A DNA stretch of 6,600 nt from Candidatus Woesearchaeota archaeon (GCA_016180165.1 JACPBU010000120.1:1-6600), one strand, 5' to 3'; positions 1-4,957 are shown, counted from the stretch's first letter. The notes: generated by a model not told the origin, from the sequence alone. Made by a program: numbers and translations.

Positions 1-749
1 GGGCCATAGATGATTCCCTGAACCTTGCTTGCCATGCAGATATGCGACACGGCAGAAGCCAGCCCATCTGAAGCATCTTCCATTGCATTGATGGAATGGA
101 ACAACCCATCTAATTTTTTAAAGTCAGCCCTTGGCCGCCGATAAGCCATCTTTGATTTTGCAAACCCTTTGATTCTCTTCTCAAACAGATGGAGTCCTGC
201 TGAACTTCCCCCCAGTGGCCCGCTTGCGAAGATGAAATCGCCAGCCTTCGCATCACTTCTCAGGCAGAGGTTTTTCCTTTCGACTTCTCCCAGGGCAGTG
301 ATAGTCACGCTTATGTTTTCCCCGGAGCTGATGTTCCCTCCGATGATGGAGAGTTGATGCCTTCTCGCAGAAGATAACAGCCCGTCATACAATCGGTCAA
401 AATCATGCATCGGAAAGTGAGCCGGCAGGATGAGGCTGGCCAGCGCAAATAACGGCTTCCCTCCCATCGCCCCCACATCGGAGACAGAAGCTTCCATCGC
501 TTTAAACCCGACATCAAACGGAGAAAGCCAGGGGAATCTGAAATGGGTGCCTTCATTGATAGTATCTGTCGTCGCAACGCCCAGCTTTCCCCCCATCTTG
601 AAGACTGCAGCATCATCCCCTATGCCTACAAGTATCTTGTGGCGAAGCCCCTTCATCCCCAAGCCCCGAAGGCCAGCCCTCTTCCTGATTCTATCGATAA
701 GCCCAGCCTCACCAATTTTTCCGGCAGTAAGCAGTTTCTGAGCGGCCAT
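1..749 (-). CDS. thiL: Thiamine-monophosphate kinase ThiL (C-terminus cut by window edge)
   Basis: ThiL phosphorylates thiamine monophosphate to thiamine diphosphate with ATP in the cytosol, the last step of cofactor synthesis. The frame is open from ATG at 749 to the left edge, giving 249 residues; the family is usually about 300-330, so roughly the last 60-80 are missing. Visible AIR-synthase/ThiL-type motifs in order: GIGDDAAV (43-49, ATP/Mg loop), TTDTINEGTHF (60-70), EASVSDVGAMGGKP (86-99), IIGGNISSG (135-143), SGPLGGSSAGL (176-186) and MEDASDGL (223-230). The aspartate usual in the GGD motif is Asn here (GGN), which I believe occurs in some family members. ATG 749 is the only ATG between the upstream in-frame stop (840-842) and the first conserved residues; no clear Shine-Dalgarno sequence precedes it. 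The gene is divergent from the membrane-protein gene at 1221. Family assignment is secure from the motifs; substrate is inferred from the family. Confidence 0.9.
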   Translation of the reverse strand, partial: MAAQKLLTAGKIGEAGLIDRIRKRAGLRGLGMKGLRHKILVGIGDDAAVFKMGGKLGVATTDTINEGTHFRFPWLSPFDVGFKAMEASVSDVGAMGGKPLFALASLILPAHFPMHDFDRLYDGLLSSARRHQLSIIGGNISSGENISVTITALGEVERKNLCLRSDAKAGDFIFASGPLGGSSAGLHLFEKRIKGFAKSKMAYRRPRADFKKLDGLFHSINAMEDASDGLASAVSHICMASKVQGIIYG

Positions 750-767
750 GGTCTGATAGGTCTGATA
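750..767 (-). repeat. Two tandem 9-bp units directly upstream of thiL start
   Basis: On the plus strand GGTCTGATA occurs twice in a row. On the thiL strand this reads TATCAGACC TATCAGACC followed immediately by the ATG. It occupies the place where a ribosome binding site would lie and contains no purine-rich SD motif. Function unknown; it may be a chance or slippage duplication. Confidence 0.6.
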
Positions 768-780
768 GAATATCCCCTGC

Positions 781-789
781 TTATTAAAA
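781..789 (-). promoter_or_regulatory. Possible TATA box for thiL
   Basis: The minus strand reads TTTTAATAA here, centred about 36 bases before the thiL ATG. An archaeal A/T box at this distance would start transcription near 760 and give a leader of about 10 bases. Weak match, no supporting SD or mapped start. Confidence 0.3.
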
Positions 790-907
790 TCTCCGTTTTG
801 GGCAATCCCGGATTTCAGATGAGTTTGGTTAGTTTGAGTTTATGAATTAAGCTGAAGATGAAAATCCAGGCAACAAAGAGATAGTAAGACATTCCGGTCT
901 GCGGACG

Positions 908-983
908 GAGGGCGACTGTCAAAATTTTCAGTAGAAAATTTTTCCCTGCTCAATCGCGACGTAAGGTACAATCCCCCGCCCTC
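908..983. other. Possible folded element: 9-bp AT hairpin inside a 7-bp GC stem
   Basis: AAAATTTTC (921-929) and GAAAATTTT (934-942) are perfect inverted repeats around a 4-base AGTA loop. Outside them, GAGGGCG (908-914) is complementary to CGCCCTC (977-983). Together they would form a small branched or two-tier structure in the spacer. Whether it is transcribed, and from which strand, cannot be seen. It could be a DNA palindrome bound by a regulator, a small RNA, or chance. Confidence 0.3.
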
Positions 984-1136
984 GCCCCACAGATGTTGCC
1001 AAAATTTTCTGATTGTAGCCAAACACTTTCTTCAACAAAGCCAGATTTTAAATTTTAGCCAAATCTTTTTATAGTGAGGGCATCAAGGAGGGCTTGGGGC
1101 ACGCTCCATCACCCCCGCCAGTAATTCCACCGATGA

Positions 1137-1157
1137 TCAATTGGATAAAGGTCATGC
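1137..1157 (+). repeat. 21-bp direct repeat, copy 1, with mini-ORF start
   Basis: This copy is identical over all 21 bases to positions 1204-1224 (core GATAAAGGTCATGC). The ATG inside it, at 1154, opens a mini-ORF of 8 codons plus stop (MPVQNIPL, 1154-1180). The second copy 67 bases downstream carries the start codon used for the membrane protein. Flanking bases of the two copies do not match, so this is a precise short duplication, not a long one. Confidence 0.85.
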
Positions 1158-1163
1158 CCGTTC

Positions 1164-1171
1164 AAAATATA
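1164..1171 (+). promoter_or_regulatory. Possible TATA box for the membrane-protein gene
   Basis: AAAATATA lies about 53 bases before the ATG at 1221. An archaeal start 24-27 bases downstream would fall near 1192-1196, giving a leader of about 25 bases. An alternative A/T box (CTTTTTATA, 1065-1073) would give a leader of over 120 bases that includes the mini-ORF at 1154. Neither is strong. Confidence 0.3.
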
Positions 1172-1203
1172 CCACTATGAAATCAGGAGATTTTAAGCCT
1201 TAG

Positions 1204-1224
1204 TCAATTGGATAAAGGTCATGC
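1204..1224 (+). repeat. 21-bp direct repeat, copy 2, overlapping the membrane-protein start
   Basis: This perfect second copy of 1137-1157 ends four bases into the coding region, so the duplicated unit spans the initiation region (AAAGGTCATGC). The AAAGG is only two to three bases from the ATG, too close for an ordinary Shine-Dalgarno interaction. Confidence 0.85.
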
Positions 1225-2783
1225 TCATTGGCAGTTATTCGATTATATTGTCGAGAATTGGAATGGTAGAGTTTAAAAAAATGAGACACAGCCAAAAAAT
1301 GAAATTCGGGCAATCCTTGCGCCACCGCTTTGAGGAAGTGTTGCTGGTCACTCTTATCTTGCTCCAGATTATTGACTTTCTGGAGATTCTTCCTGGGGAC
1401 CTTGACTTCCTGAAAAAGATCCATTCATGGGTTGTCCTTGGCTATTTGTTCGTGAAAGTCTCGCTCAGCACTATCTTTTTTGGCGTGAGGATGCTTTGGT
1501 TCGATCTCTCTATCATCTTCACGTATTTCCTGTTCTTTGCAAAAGACATTACAGCAATTGCCTTCATCGGCCTCGAAGAAGCCCATTGGCTCAGGCCTGT
1601 CCTCGAGAGTATCACGAAAAATGCGGTCATTATCGAAAAATATGCATTCATCGCCGCAGCATTGGCACTCCACCCTATAGTATATTATTGTATAAAAAAA
1701 GTCAAGATAAAAAAAGATTCGTTTATGGGTATTCTCGGCCAGCATCAGCAAAAAAATGGCATCGTCAGGTTTGGTGCAGTTTTTTTTGCACTTCTTGGTT
1801 TTTTCGTCTTCATCTTCAACCTTGCTATGGAATGGCTTGCCATCGCAATAGACGCGCCGATGACAATTCTTGCCATCCTCGTTTATCTTTTTGTTATTAT
1901 CAGGTACCATAAGCATTTCAGCCAGGATTCTTTGCTCCACAAGATAGGGGATGTAGGTGAAAGGTTCTATGAGAACTTCCTCGGGCTTCTGAAGGTTAAA
2001 GAGAAGGTATCTCTTGCAGTAATTGGTATATTAGCCCTCCACACCCTTACCGATGTCGGAAACTTTATCATTCCTTATTTAGTCTCATTAAAAGACTCTT
2101 TGTATTTCGGCCAGCTGGGGGGTGCCCATATCCCTTTGCCCCAGCTTCTCATCCAGGACCTCGGCAAAGTTGATTTTCCAGTATCAGCTGCCCTTATAGG
2201 CGCCTACCTGGCAAACATTATTGCGATGCTTTTCTTCCTTTTCCTTCCAGCTTTAATCTTCTTCCAGATGATAAAACACAAAAAAATAAAAGGCACAAAG
2301 GTGATCCACTCTCTGATATTAGGCTCCCTCCTTGTTGTAGCGGTCTTTCCCGTGTTCAGTATTGAGAGGATAGGCCGGAAAGAGATTGTAGGGGTGGATA
2401 TCTCGACACAAAGTATATGGGAAACACCCTCATGGATCCAGGATCTCATCCCCGATAAAGCGCAGGCATTGCAGTCGATAATGCTCATCGCGCTCTGGGC
2501 AGGAGCGATTATCTTTTTCCTCGAGCATTGGCAGTGGCTGAAAAAAGACTTTTTTGTTTTCACCGTGCTGATAGGATTGCTGTTCTTTGGATATTACATT
2601 TTTTATTTTTCTGTAGACATTTTATCCTATTTTTGGGGGCAGATTCCTTTACTGTTCCAATCCGGAGAATTCCTTATCGGATCCTACTTCCTGATGTTTC
2701 TGGTCTTGAATGTGCTGTTGTACGCCGGAGGTTATATTGCCTTTTGGTACGAAATTGTTTCGCGGCATTTTTTTTCAGAGTGA
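1221..2783 (+). CDS. Polytopic membrane protein of unknown function, 520 residues
   Basis: I do not recognise a family. The protein is strongly hydrophobic, with about 11-12 probable membrane segments: residues ~38-56, 69-89, 91-107, 140-157, 182-203, 205-228, 263-289, 319-350 (long, maybe two), 362-380, 418-434, 443-464 and 484-512. Charged loops include a basic stretch at 159-166 (KKVKIKKD) and a longer loop at ~381-415 (ERIGRKEIVGVDIS, then WETPSWIQDLIPDK). A short acidic HWLRPVLES region follows segment 3. I see no ATP-binding, cysteine or metal motifs and no glycosyltransferase-type DxD pattern in a convincing place. It could be a transporter, a channel-like or an envelope-assembly protein; the sequence does not decide. 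The start at 1221 is the first ATG in the frame; ATGs at 1263 and 1281 are alternatives, all before the first membrane segment. The 3' end overlaps the convergent methyltransferase frame by 110 bp. Confidence 0.85.
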   Translation: MLIGSYSIILSRIGMVEFKKMRHSQKMKFGQSLRHRFEEVLLVTLILLQIIDFLEILPGDLDFLKKIHSWVVLGYLFVKVSLSTIFFGVRMLWFDLSIIFTYFLFFAKDITAIAFIGLEEAHWLRPVLESITKNAVIIEKYAFIAAALALHPIVYYCIKKVKIKKDSFMGILGQHQQKNGIVRFGAVFFALLGFFVFIFNLAMEWLAIAIDAPMTILAILVYLFVIIRYHKHFSQDSLLHKIGDVGERFYENFLGLLKVKEKVSLAVIGILALHTLTDVGNFIIPYLVSLKDSLYFGQLGGAHIPLPQLLIQDLGKVDFPVSAALIGAYLANIIAMLFFLFLPALIFFQMIKHKKIKGTKVIHSLILGSLLVVAVFPVFSIERIGRKEIVGVDISTQSIWETPSWIQDLIPDKAQALQSIMLIALWAGAIIFFLEHWQWLKKDFFVFTVLIGLLFFGYYIFYFSVDILSYFWGQIPLLFQSGEFLIGSYFLMFLVLNVLLYAGGYIAFWYEIVSRHFFSE

Positions 2784-3813
2784 AGACAAAAATATCTCTG
2801 GAAAGGCTCCCATGGACGCGCTGGGTATGCTTCCAAACGACAAAGAACCCTGATTCAGAGAGTAATGTTGCTGCATGAGCCTGAGAGGGAAACATGATGA
2901 CGGCAACGCCATTCAGGGATTTCTTAAGGTGGATGAGCAGTCTTCTGTAAAAGTCACGTAAAAGTACAATTCGCCCGCCGGGGGCTGGAAAACTCGCCGA
3001 AAGTTTTACCGGTTTATCCCCTTGGTTCACCCACACCGTGCTGTTAAGCCCGTAAGGAACATCGGTGACCAGATAGTAGATAGTATCCTTGGTCTCGAGT
3101 GCATCTTGCTGTAAGAGCGAAAAAGTGGTGATTCCATAATGTAGAAGATTTTTTCTAGCCTTCTCGACCATGACTGAATAAAGGTCATACCCGTTGACAG
3201 GCAGCCCCATAAGCCCAGCCTCGATAAGTATGCCTCCGCTGCCGCAAAAGATATCGGTGACGCTCCCCTTATGTATTCCTGAAAGGTTGACAAGGCAGCG
3301 TGCAAGCGCCGGCTTCAACGAAGTGGGATGGCCCTCTGGCCTCTGGTGGGGATTCCTTCCAGAAAAAGTCCTGTCGATGGAAAACAACAACTTGCCGCAG
3401 AATGCCTTATGCCCGTGGATAAAAGCCACAATAAGCGCGTCAGGATGCTTGAGATCAACTTCAGGATTTTCAAGTTTCCGCCAGATGTATCCCGCAAGCT
3501 CTTTTTCTGAGGGAGCCAGTCTGCCATCGGGGGCGGAACATCTAAAAACACGGACACAAAAGGTGCCTGTGCAGGCCTTGTTCCAGGAAAACGTGCTGAA
3601 GGCAGCAGCAAGCTTGCTGAGTGGGCAGGAAAAGAGAAAAGAATAAACCCCCCTGCAATAAGCCAGCCGATGTGCAAGCCCGGCCTTCCTCGGTGAGACA
3701 TCAGCCGCCAGAAAATTGCCCTGCAGAAAATAACGCTTCAGATGAAAAAGATGGATAACTTCTCTGGCACTAAGGGCGATATCTTCCCCCGAAAGGTGGA
3801 ATAAAATGACCAT
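2674..3813 (-). CDS. trmG10: TrmG10-type tRNA (guanine-10 N2)-methyltransferase, THUMP plus SAM-methyltransferase
   Basis: Archaeal TrmG10 uses S-adenosylmethionine to methylate N2 of guanine 10 in tRNA; it acts in the cytosol. From ATG 3813 the protein has 379 residues. The N-terminus (FHLSGEDIALSAREV, 5-19) is the family opening. A THUMP-like RNA-binding region spans ~50-150. The methyltransferase domain shows SLKPALARCLVNLSG (165-179), motif I TDIFCGSGGILIEAGLMG (186-203), NGYDLYSVMVEKARKNLLHYG (207-227), motif IV TDVPYG (250-255, consensus DPPYG) and RVHGSLSRDIFVF (332-344). The family normally ends about here; the last ~31 residues are basic, low in recognisable content, and antisense to the membrane protein, so they look like read-through after loss of an earlier stop. 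A GTG at 3882 would add 23 residues that do not match the family; ATG 3813 is preferred (CAGGGAAA precedes it). In-frame stop is at 2674-2676. Confidence 0.88.
   Translation of the reverse strand: MVILFHLSGEDIALSAREVIHLFHLKRYFLQGNFLAADVSPRKAGLAHRLAYCRGVYSFLFSCPLSKLAAAFSTFSWNKACTGTFCVRVFRCSAPDGRLAPSEKELAGYIWRKLENPEVDLKHPDALIVAFIHGHKAFCGKLLFSIDRTFSGRNPHQRPEGHPTSLKPALARCLVNLSGIHKGSVTDIFCGSGGILIEAGLMGLPVNGYDLYSVMVEKARKNLLHYGITTFSLLQQDALETKDTIYYLVTDVPYGLNSTVWVNQGDKPVKLSASFPAPGGRIVLLRDFYRRLLIHLKKSLNGVAVIMFPSQAHAATLLSESGFFVVWKHTQRVHGSLSRDIFVFTLKKNAAKQFRTKRQYNLRRTTAHSRPETSGSRIR
2768..2775 (+). terminator. T8 run at the end of the membrane-protein gene
   Basis: Eight consecutive T residues lie just before the TGA at 2781-2783. 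Archaeal transcription often ends at such T tracts without a hairpin, so this could terminate the plus-strand transcript before it runs into the opposing methyltransferase gene. It is also a homopolymer where a sequencing indel would alter the end of either gene. Confidence 0.3.
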
Positions 3814-3836
3814 TTTCCCTGAAACGATGAGCTTGA

Positions 3837-3847
3837 AGTTATAGTTA
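3837..3847 (-). promoter_or_regulatory. Possible TATA box for trmG10
   Basis: The minus strand reads AACTATAACTT here, centred about 29 bases before the ATG at 3813. This is the spacing expected for a leaderless archaeal transcript. Weak sequence match; it would exclude the GTG start at 3882. Confidence 0.3.
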
Positions 3848-4017
3848 TCGGTATGAGCCTGGGAAGTATGAAATAAGGACACCCGACCAACACAACAATT
3901 TTCTTAGATTATCACAACCCATTCAATCAAGGTTAACACAATCGCCCAATTCTCCAAAAATTCTCAAGAATAAAGTTTTGATTTGTGATAGTACTGGGGA
4001 TAAAAATAAGCGATAGG

Positions 4018-4026
4018 TTTATAATA
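4018..4026 (+). promoter_or_regulatory. TATA box for the cysteine-rich protein gene
   Basis: TTTATAATA is a good archaeal A/T box, centred about 26 bases before the ATG at 4048. Transcription would start at or within a few bases of the ATG, so the mRNA is probably leaderless. This supports 4048 over the GTG at 3985, which lies upstream of the promoter. Confidence 0.6.
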
Positions 4027-4047
4027 AAAAAAGATAAAGGGCAGGTG

Positions 4048-4539
4048 ATGAAATGGAAATCGACAATCGCTTTCGGGGCGATATTGCTTTTATTTCTTTT
4101 CCAAGTTGACCTTTTTGTGGTAAAGACATTTGACAAGCCAGATATTTCCTGTGTAGTTGATGAGGATTGTACGATTTCCGGCAACATTTATGCGGGATGT
4201 GGGTTTTTTTCTGGATTTTATACCTGTCCTACGTTTGCCCATAACAAGAAGTGGAAATTTTATGAACCACTAATAAAAAGAATTTTTGCTATCCAAATAG
4301 TTGAAACGGGACTCCCTGCATGTGTAAATAAAACCTGCATAGAATGCCCGCCATTTAGCCAACCACAAACAGGAAGATGTGCACTGGTTTTTTCGAAATT
4401 TATAAAAGATACATTTGAGGGTAAAAATATAAGTAAAATTTCAAAGGGTATTCGCGAAAGGGGGATTTGTGAGAATATTACTGATTTGGCAATGAAGACA
4501 GAGTGCCGGGAGAACTTTAGATTCGTTTTTGAAGGATAG
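4048..4539 (+). CDS. Small cysteine-rich protein with N-terminal signal/anchor, unknown function
   Basis: The protein has 163 residues. A short basic start (MKWK) is followed by a hydrophobic stretch at about 5-25 (STIAFGAILLLFLFQVDLFVV), so it is probably exported or anchored by its N-terminus. Ten cysteines follow at 35, 41, 51, 60, 92, 97, 100, 111, 141 and 153, in patterns CVVDEDC, GCG, CVNKTCIEC. Such spacing resembles archaeal extracellular small domains with CxxDxDC and CVNxxC motifs (for example eight-cysteine-cluster type), where the cysteines form disulfides; the exact family is uncertain. The C-terminal third (KFIKDTFEGKNISKISKG) is basic. The gene is clearly more A/T-rich than its neighbours by eye (some 60-base lines have only 14-22 G/C), which may reflect weaker selection or transfer. 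Start chosen from the TATA box spacing; AAAGGG at 4036-4041 is a possible weak SD. Confidence 0.75.
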   Translation: MKWKSTIAFGAILLLFLFQVDLFVVKTFDKPDISCVVDEDCTISGNIYAGCGFFSGFYTCPTFAHNKKWKFYEPLIKRIFAIQIVETGLPACVNKTCIECPPFSQPQTGRCALVFSKFIKDTFEGKNISKISKGIRERGICENITDLAMKTECRENFRFVFEG

Positions 4540-4566
4540 GGGAGTCTGGTTTTGTAACCCAAATTA

Positions 4567-4597
4567 GGATTACCTTCGTTTTTTCCTGAGGTTATCC
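4567..4597 (+). terminator. Hairpin with T6 run after the cysteine-rich gene
   Basis: GGATTACCT (4567-4575) can pair with AGGTTATCC (4589-4597) with one T-T mismatch; the loop contains TTTTTT (4579-4584). It sits 28 bases past the TAG of the cysteine-rich gene. The T run lies in the loop, not after the stem, so this is not a bacterial-type terminator, but the T tract alone could terminate an archaeal transcript. Confidence 0.4.
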
Positions 4598-4673
4598 CAT
4601 GATTCTCTCCTAAGATTAGTTTAAACAGGATCCTAACGCTCAATCGATGCAGCCGCACCCTTTTTCAGCAACA

Positions 4674-4681
4674 TTTATAAA
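4674..4681 (+). promoter_or_regulatory. Strong TATA box upstream of rpl3
   Basis: TTTATAAA is a consensus archaeal A/T box. Transcription is expected to start about 4700-4706. The next coding start is rpl3 at 4958, so the transcript would have a leader of about 250 bases, unless it ends at the T-rich run near 4819-4829. Confidence 0.65.
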
Positions 4682-4750
4682 CACTCCCTATCTTCTCACC
4701 TTCCGAAAAAAATAGGGTGTACTTAAGTTCATTAGGTACATAGGAAAAGC

Positions 4751-4770
4751 CTGAAAAGATGCCTTTTCAG
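4751..4770 (+). promoter_or_regulatory. Perfect 8-bp hairpin with ATGC loop
   Basis: CTGAAAAG and CTTTTCAG are exact reverse complements around ATGC. The loop contains the start codon of the 14-codon upstream ORF. The 5' arm overlaps by two bases the AAAAGCCT element that can instead pair with AGGCTT(TT) copies downstream. Confidence 0.6.
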
Positions 4771-4803
4771 TACTCTCCGGAGATTGAGAATTCTACGGAT
4801 TAG
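4759..4803 (+). CDS. Possible 14-codon upstream ORF in the rpl3 leader
   Basis: ATG at 4759 opens MPFQYSPEIENSTD and stops at TAG 4801-4803. Its upstream context (AAAAGCCTGA, four to five bases before the ATG, then ATGCC) repeats the context of the rpl3 start: 16 of 19 bases match between 4745-4763 and 4944-4962. It could be a leader peptide that couples translation to folding, or only the by-product of a duplicated start region. No coding evidence beyond this. Confidence 0.25.
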   Translation: MPFQYSPEIENSTD

Positions 4804-4814
4804 GCTTCAGCAAA

Positions 4815-4829
4815 AGGCTTTTTTATTTT
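4815..4829 (+). terminator. T-rich run after an AGGCTT stem arm
   Basis: AGGC followed by TTTTTTATTTT. The AGGCTTTT arm can pair with AAAAGCCT at 4745-4752, giving a stem followed by a T tract. This would be a reasonable archaeal terminator or attenuation point between the 4674 promoter and rpl3. Confidence 0.4.
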
Positions 4830-4876
4830 ATAGCAAACGCAGTAAATTTCCATGAATAGGTATTGCGTTTGCTATA
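4829..4876 (+). promoter_or_regulatory. 13-bp perfect stem-loop in the rpl3 leader
   Basis: TATAGCAAACGCA (4829-4841) and TGCGTTTGCTATA (4864-4876) are exact reverse complements; a G-T, a T-A and an A-T pair can extend it to 16 pairs, leaving a 16-base loop (4845-4860). It is the strongest hairpin in the window. Its position immediately after the T-rich run and before rpl3 suggests a protein or ribosome-responsive leader element, or an operator palindrome. A ribosomal protein such as L3 or L4 is a possible ligand by analogy to autogenous control; nothing here proves it. Confidence 0.6.
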
Positions 4877-4879
4877 TTG

Positions 4880-4916
4880 AACAAACTTAACAATCTTTAC
4901 GAATATAAAGTTTGTT
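4880..4916 (+). promoter_or_regulatory. 9-bp stem-loop in the rpl3 leader
   Basis: AACAAACTT (4880-4888) and AAGTTTGTT (4908-4916) are perfect complements with a 19-base loop. The CAAAC here (4882-4886) can also pair with GTTTG (4867-4871) of the preceding stem, so the two hairpins could be mutually exclusive with an alternative pairing. The A/T box AATATAAA lies in the loop/3' arm. Confidence 0.5.
4902..4909 (+). promoter_or_regulatory. Possible proximal TATA box for rpl3
   Basis: AATATAAA, about 53 bases before the rpl3 ATG. Transcription from it would start near 4930 and give a leader of about 28 bases carrying only the last 6-bp hairpin. It would make the upstream TTTATAAA the promoter of a separate small RNA. 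Confidence 0.35.
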
Positions 4917-4931
4917 AGCTATATCACCGGA

Positions 4932-4951
4932 AGGCTTCCTGTAAAAAGCCT
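4932..4951 (+). promoter_or_regulatory. 6-bp hairpin just before the rpl3 start
   Basis: AGGCTT (4932-4937) and AAGCCT (4946-4951) are complementary around an 8-base loop, ending six bases before the ATG at 4958. The only purine-rich SD-like bases (GGAAGG, 4929-4934) are partly in its 5' arm, so the hairpin could mask the ribosome binding site. Its arms match the AAGCCT and AGGCTT elements at 4747-4752, 4802-4807 and 4815-4820. Confidence 0.45.
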
Positions 4952-4957
4952 GAGACC

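Larger units (their letters stand above)
750..1220. other. Divergent intergenic region between thiL and the membrane-protein gene
   Basis: There is no convincing gene in these 471 bases. They contain the thiL start-proximal tandem repeat, three copies of the palindrome AAAATTTT (921-928, 935-942, 1001-1008), a GC-rich/AT-rich patchwork with a possible folded element at about 901-990, A/T boxes near 1065-1073 and 1164-1171, and the 21-bp direct repeat (1137-1157 and 1204-1224). The short ORFs that can be read here have no family resemblance and no clear initiation signals. Confidence 0.7.
4703..4829 (+). ncRNA. Candidate small RNA or rpl3 leader segment
   Basis: The segment is bounded by the predicted start about 25 bases after TTTATAAA and by TTTTTTATTTT (4819-4829). 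AAAAGCCT (4745-4752) is complementary to AGGCTTTT (4815-4822), so a closing stem directly precedes the T run, and CTGAAAAG/CTTTTCAG (4751-4758/4763-4770) forms an inner perfect hairpin. I see no C/D boxes in the proper arrangement, no H/ACA signature I would trust, and no tRNA or SRP features. No known family recognised; the boundaries are predicted. Confidence 0.35.
4540..4957 (+). other. Structured 418-bp region upstream of rpl3
   Basis: No long gene is present. From left to right it holds a T-tract terminator candidate (4567-4597), a strong TATA box (4674-4681), an inverted CCCTAT/ATAGGG pair (4686-4691, 4712-4717) flanking the predicted transcription start, an 8-bp hairpin and 14-codon upstream ORF (4751-4803), a T-rich run (4819-4829), a 13-bp perfect stem (4829-4876), a 9-bp stem (4880-4916) with a second A/T box inside it, and a 6-bp stem (4932-4951) just before the rpl3 ATG. 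It may be one long regulatory leader, or a small RNA gene followed by a separate rpl3 promoter. Confidence 0.65.

Noticed and set aside
430..845. Plus-strand frames at 430-741 and 543-845 and a minus-strand frame at 311-616
   Set aside because: They overlap the thiL gene, whose motifs are unmistakable in the minus frame from 749.
1425..1940. Long open frames in both directions inside the membrane-protein gene (for example 1427-1912 plus and 1425-1940 minus)
   Set aside because: They are fully inside the membrane-protein gene, rich in Cys/His/Arg without family pattern, and lack start signals; shadows of the real frame.
3814..3882. GTG start at 3882 for trmG10
   Set aside because: The extra 23 residues have no counterpart in the family; the family opening begins at ATG 3813.
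3985..4047. GTG start at 3985 for the cysteine-rich protein
   Set aside because: It lies upstream of the TATA box and would put 21 polar residues before the hydrophobic signal; ATG 4048 fits better.
4045..4051. GTGATGA resembling a C box of a C/D small RNA
   Set aside because: No D box (CTGA) at a suitable distance, and the bases coincide with the start of the cysteine-rich gene.
4775..4782. CTCCGGAG palindrome
   Set aside because: No loop, no repeat elsewhere; likely chance within the leader.
4745..4953. AAAAGCCTGA at both ends of the rpl3 leader read as ends of a small mobile element (MITE)
   Set aside because: The two copies are direct, not inverted, there is no target-site duplication, and the second copy sits naturally at the rpl3 start.
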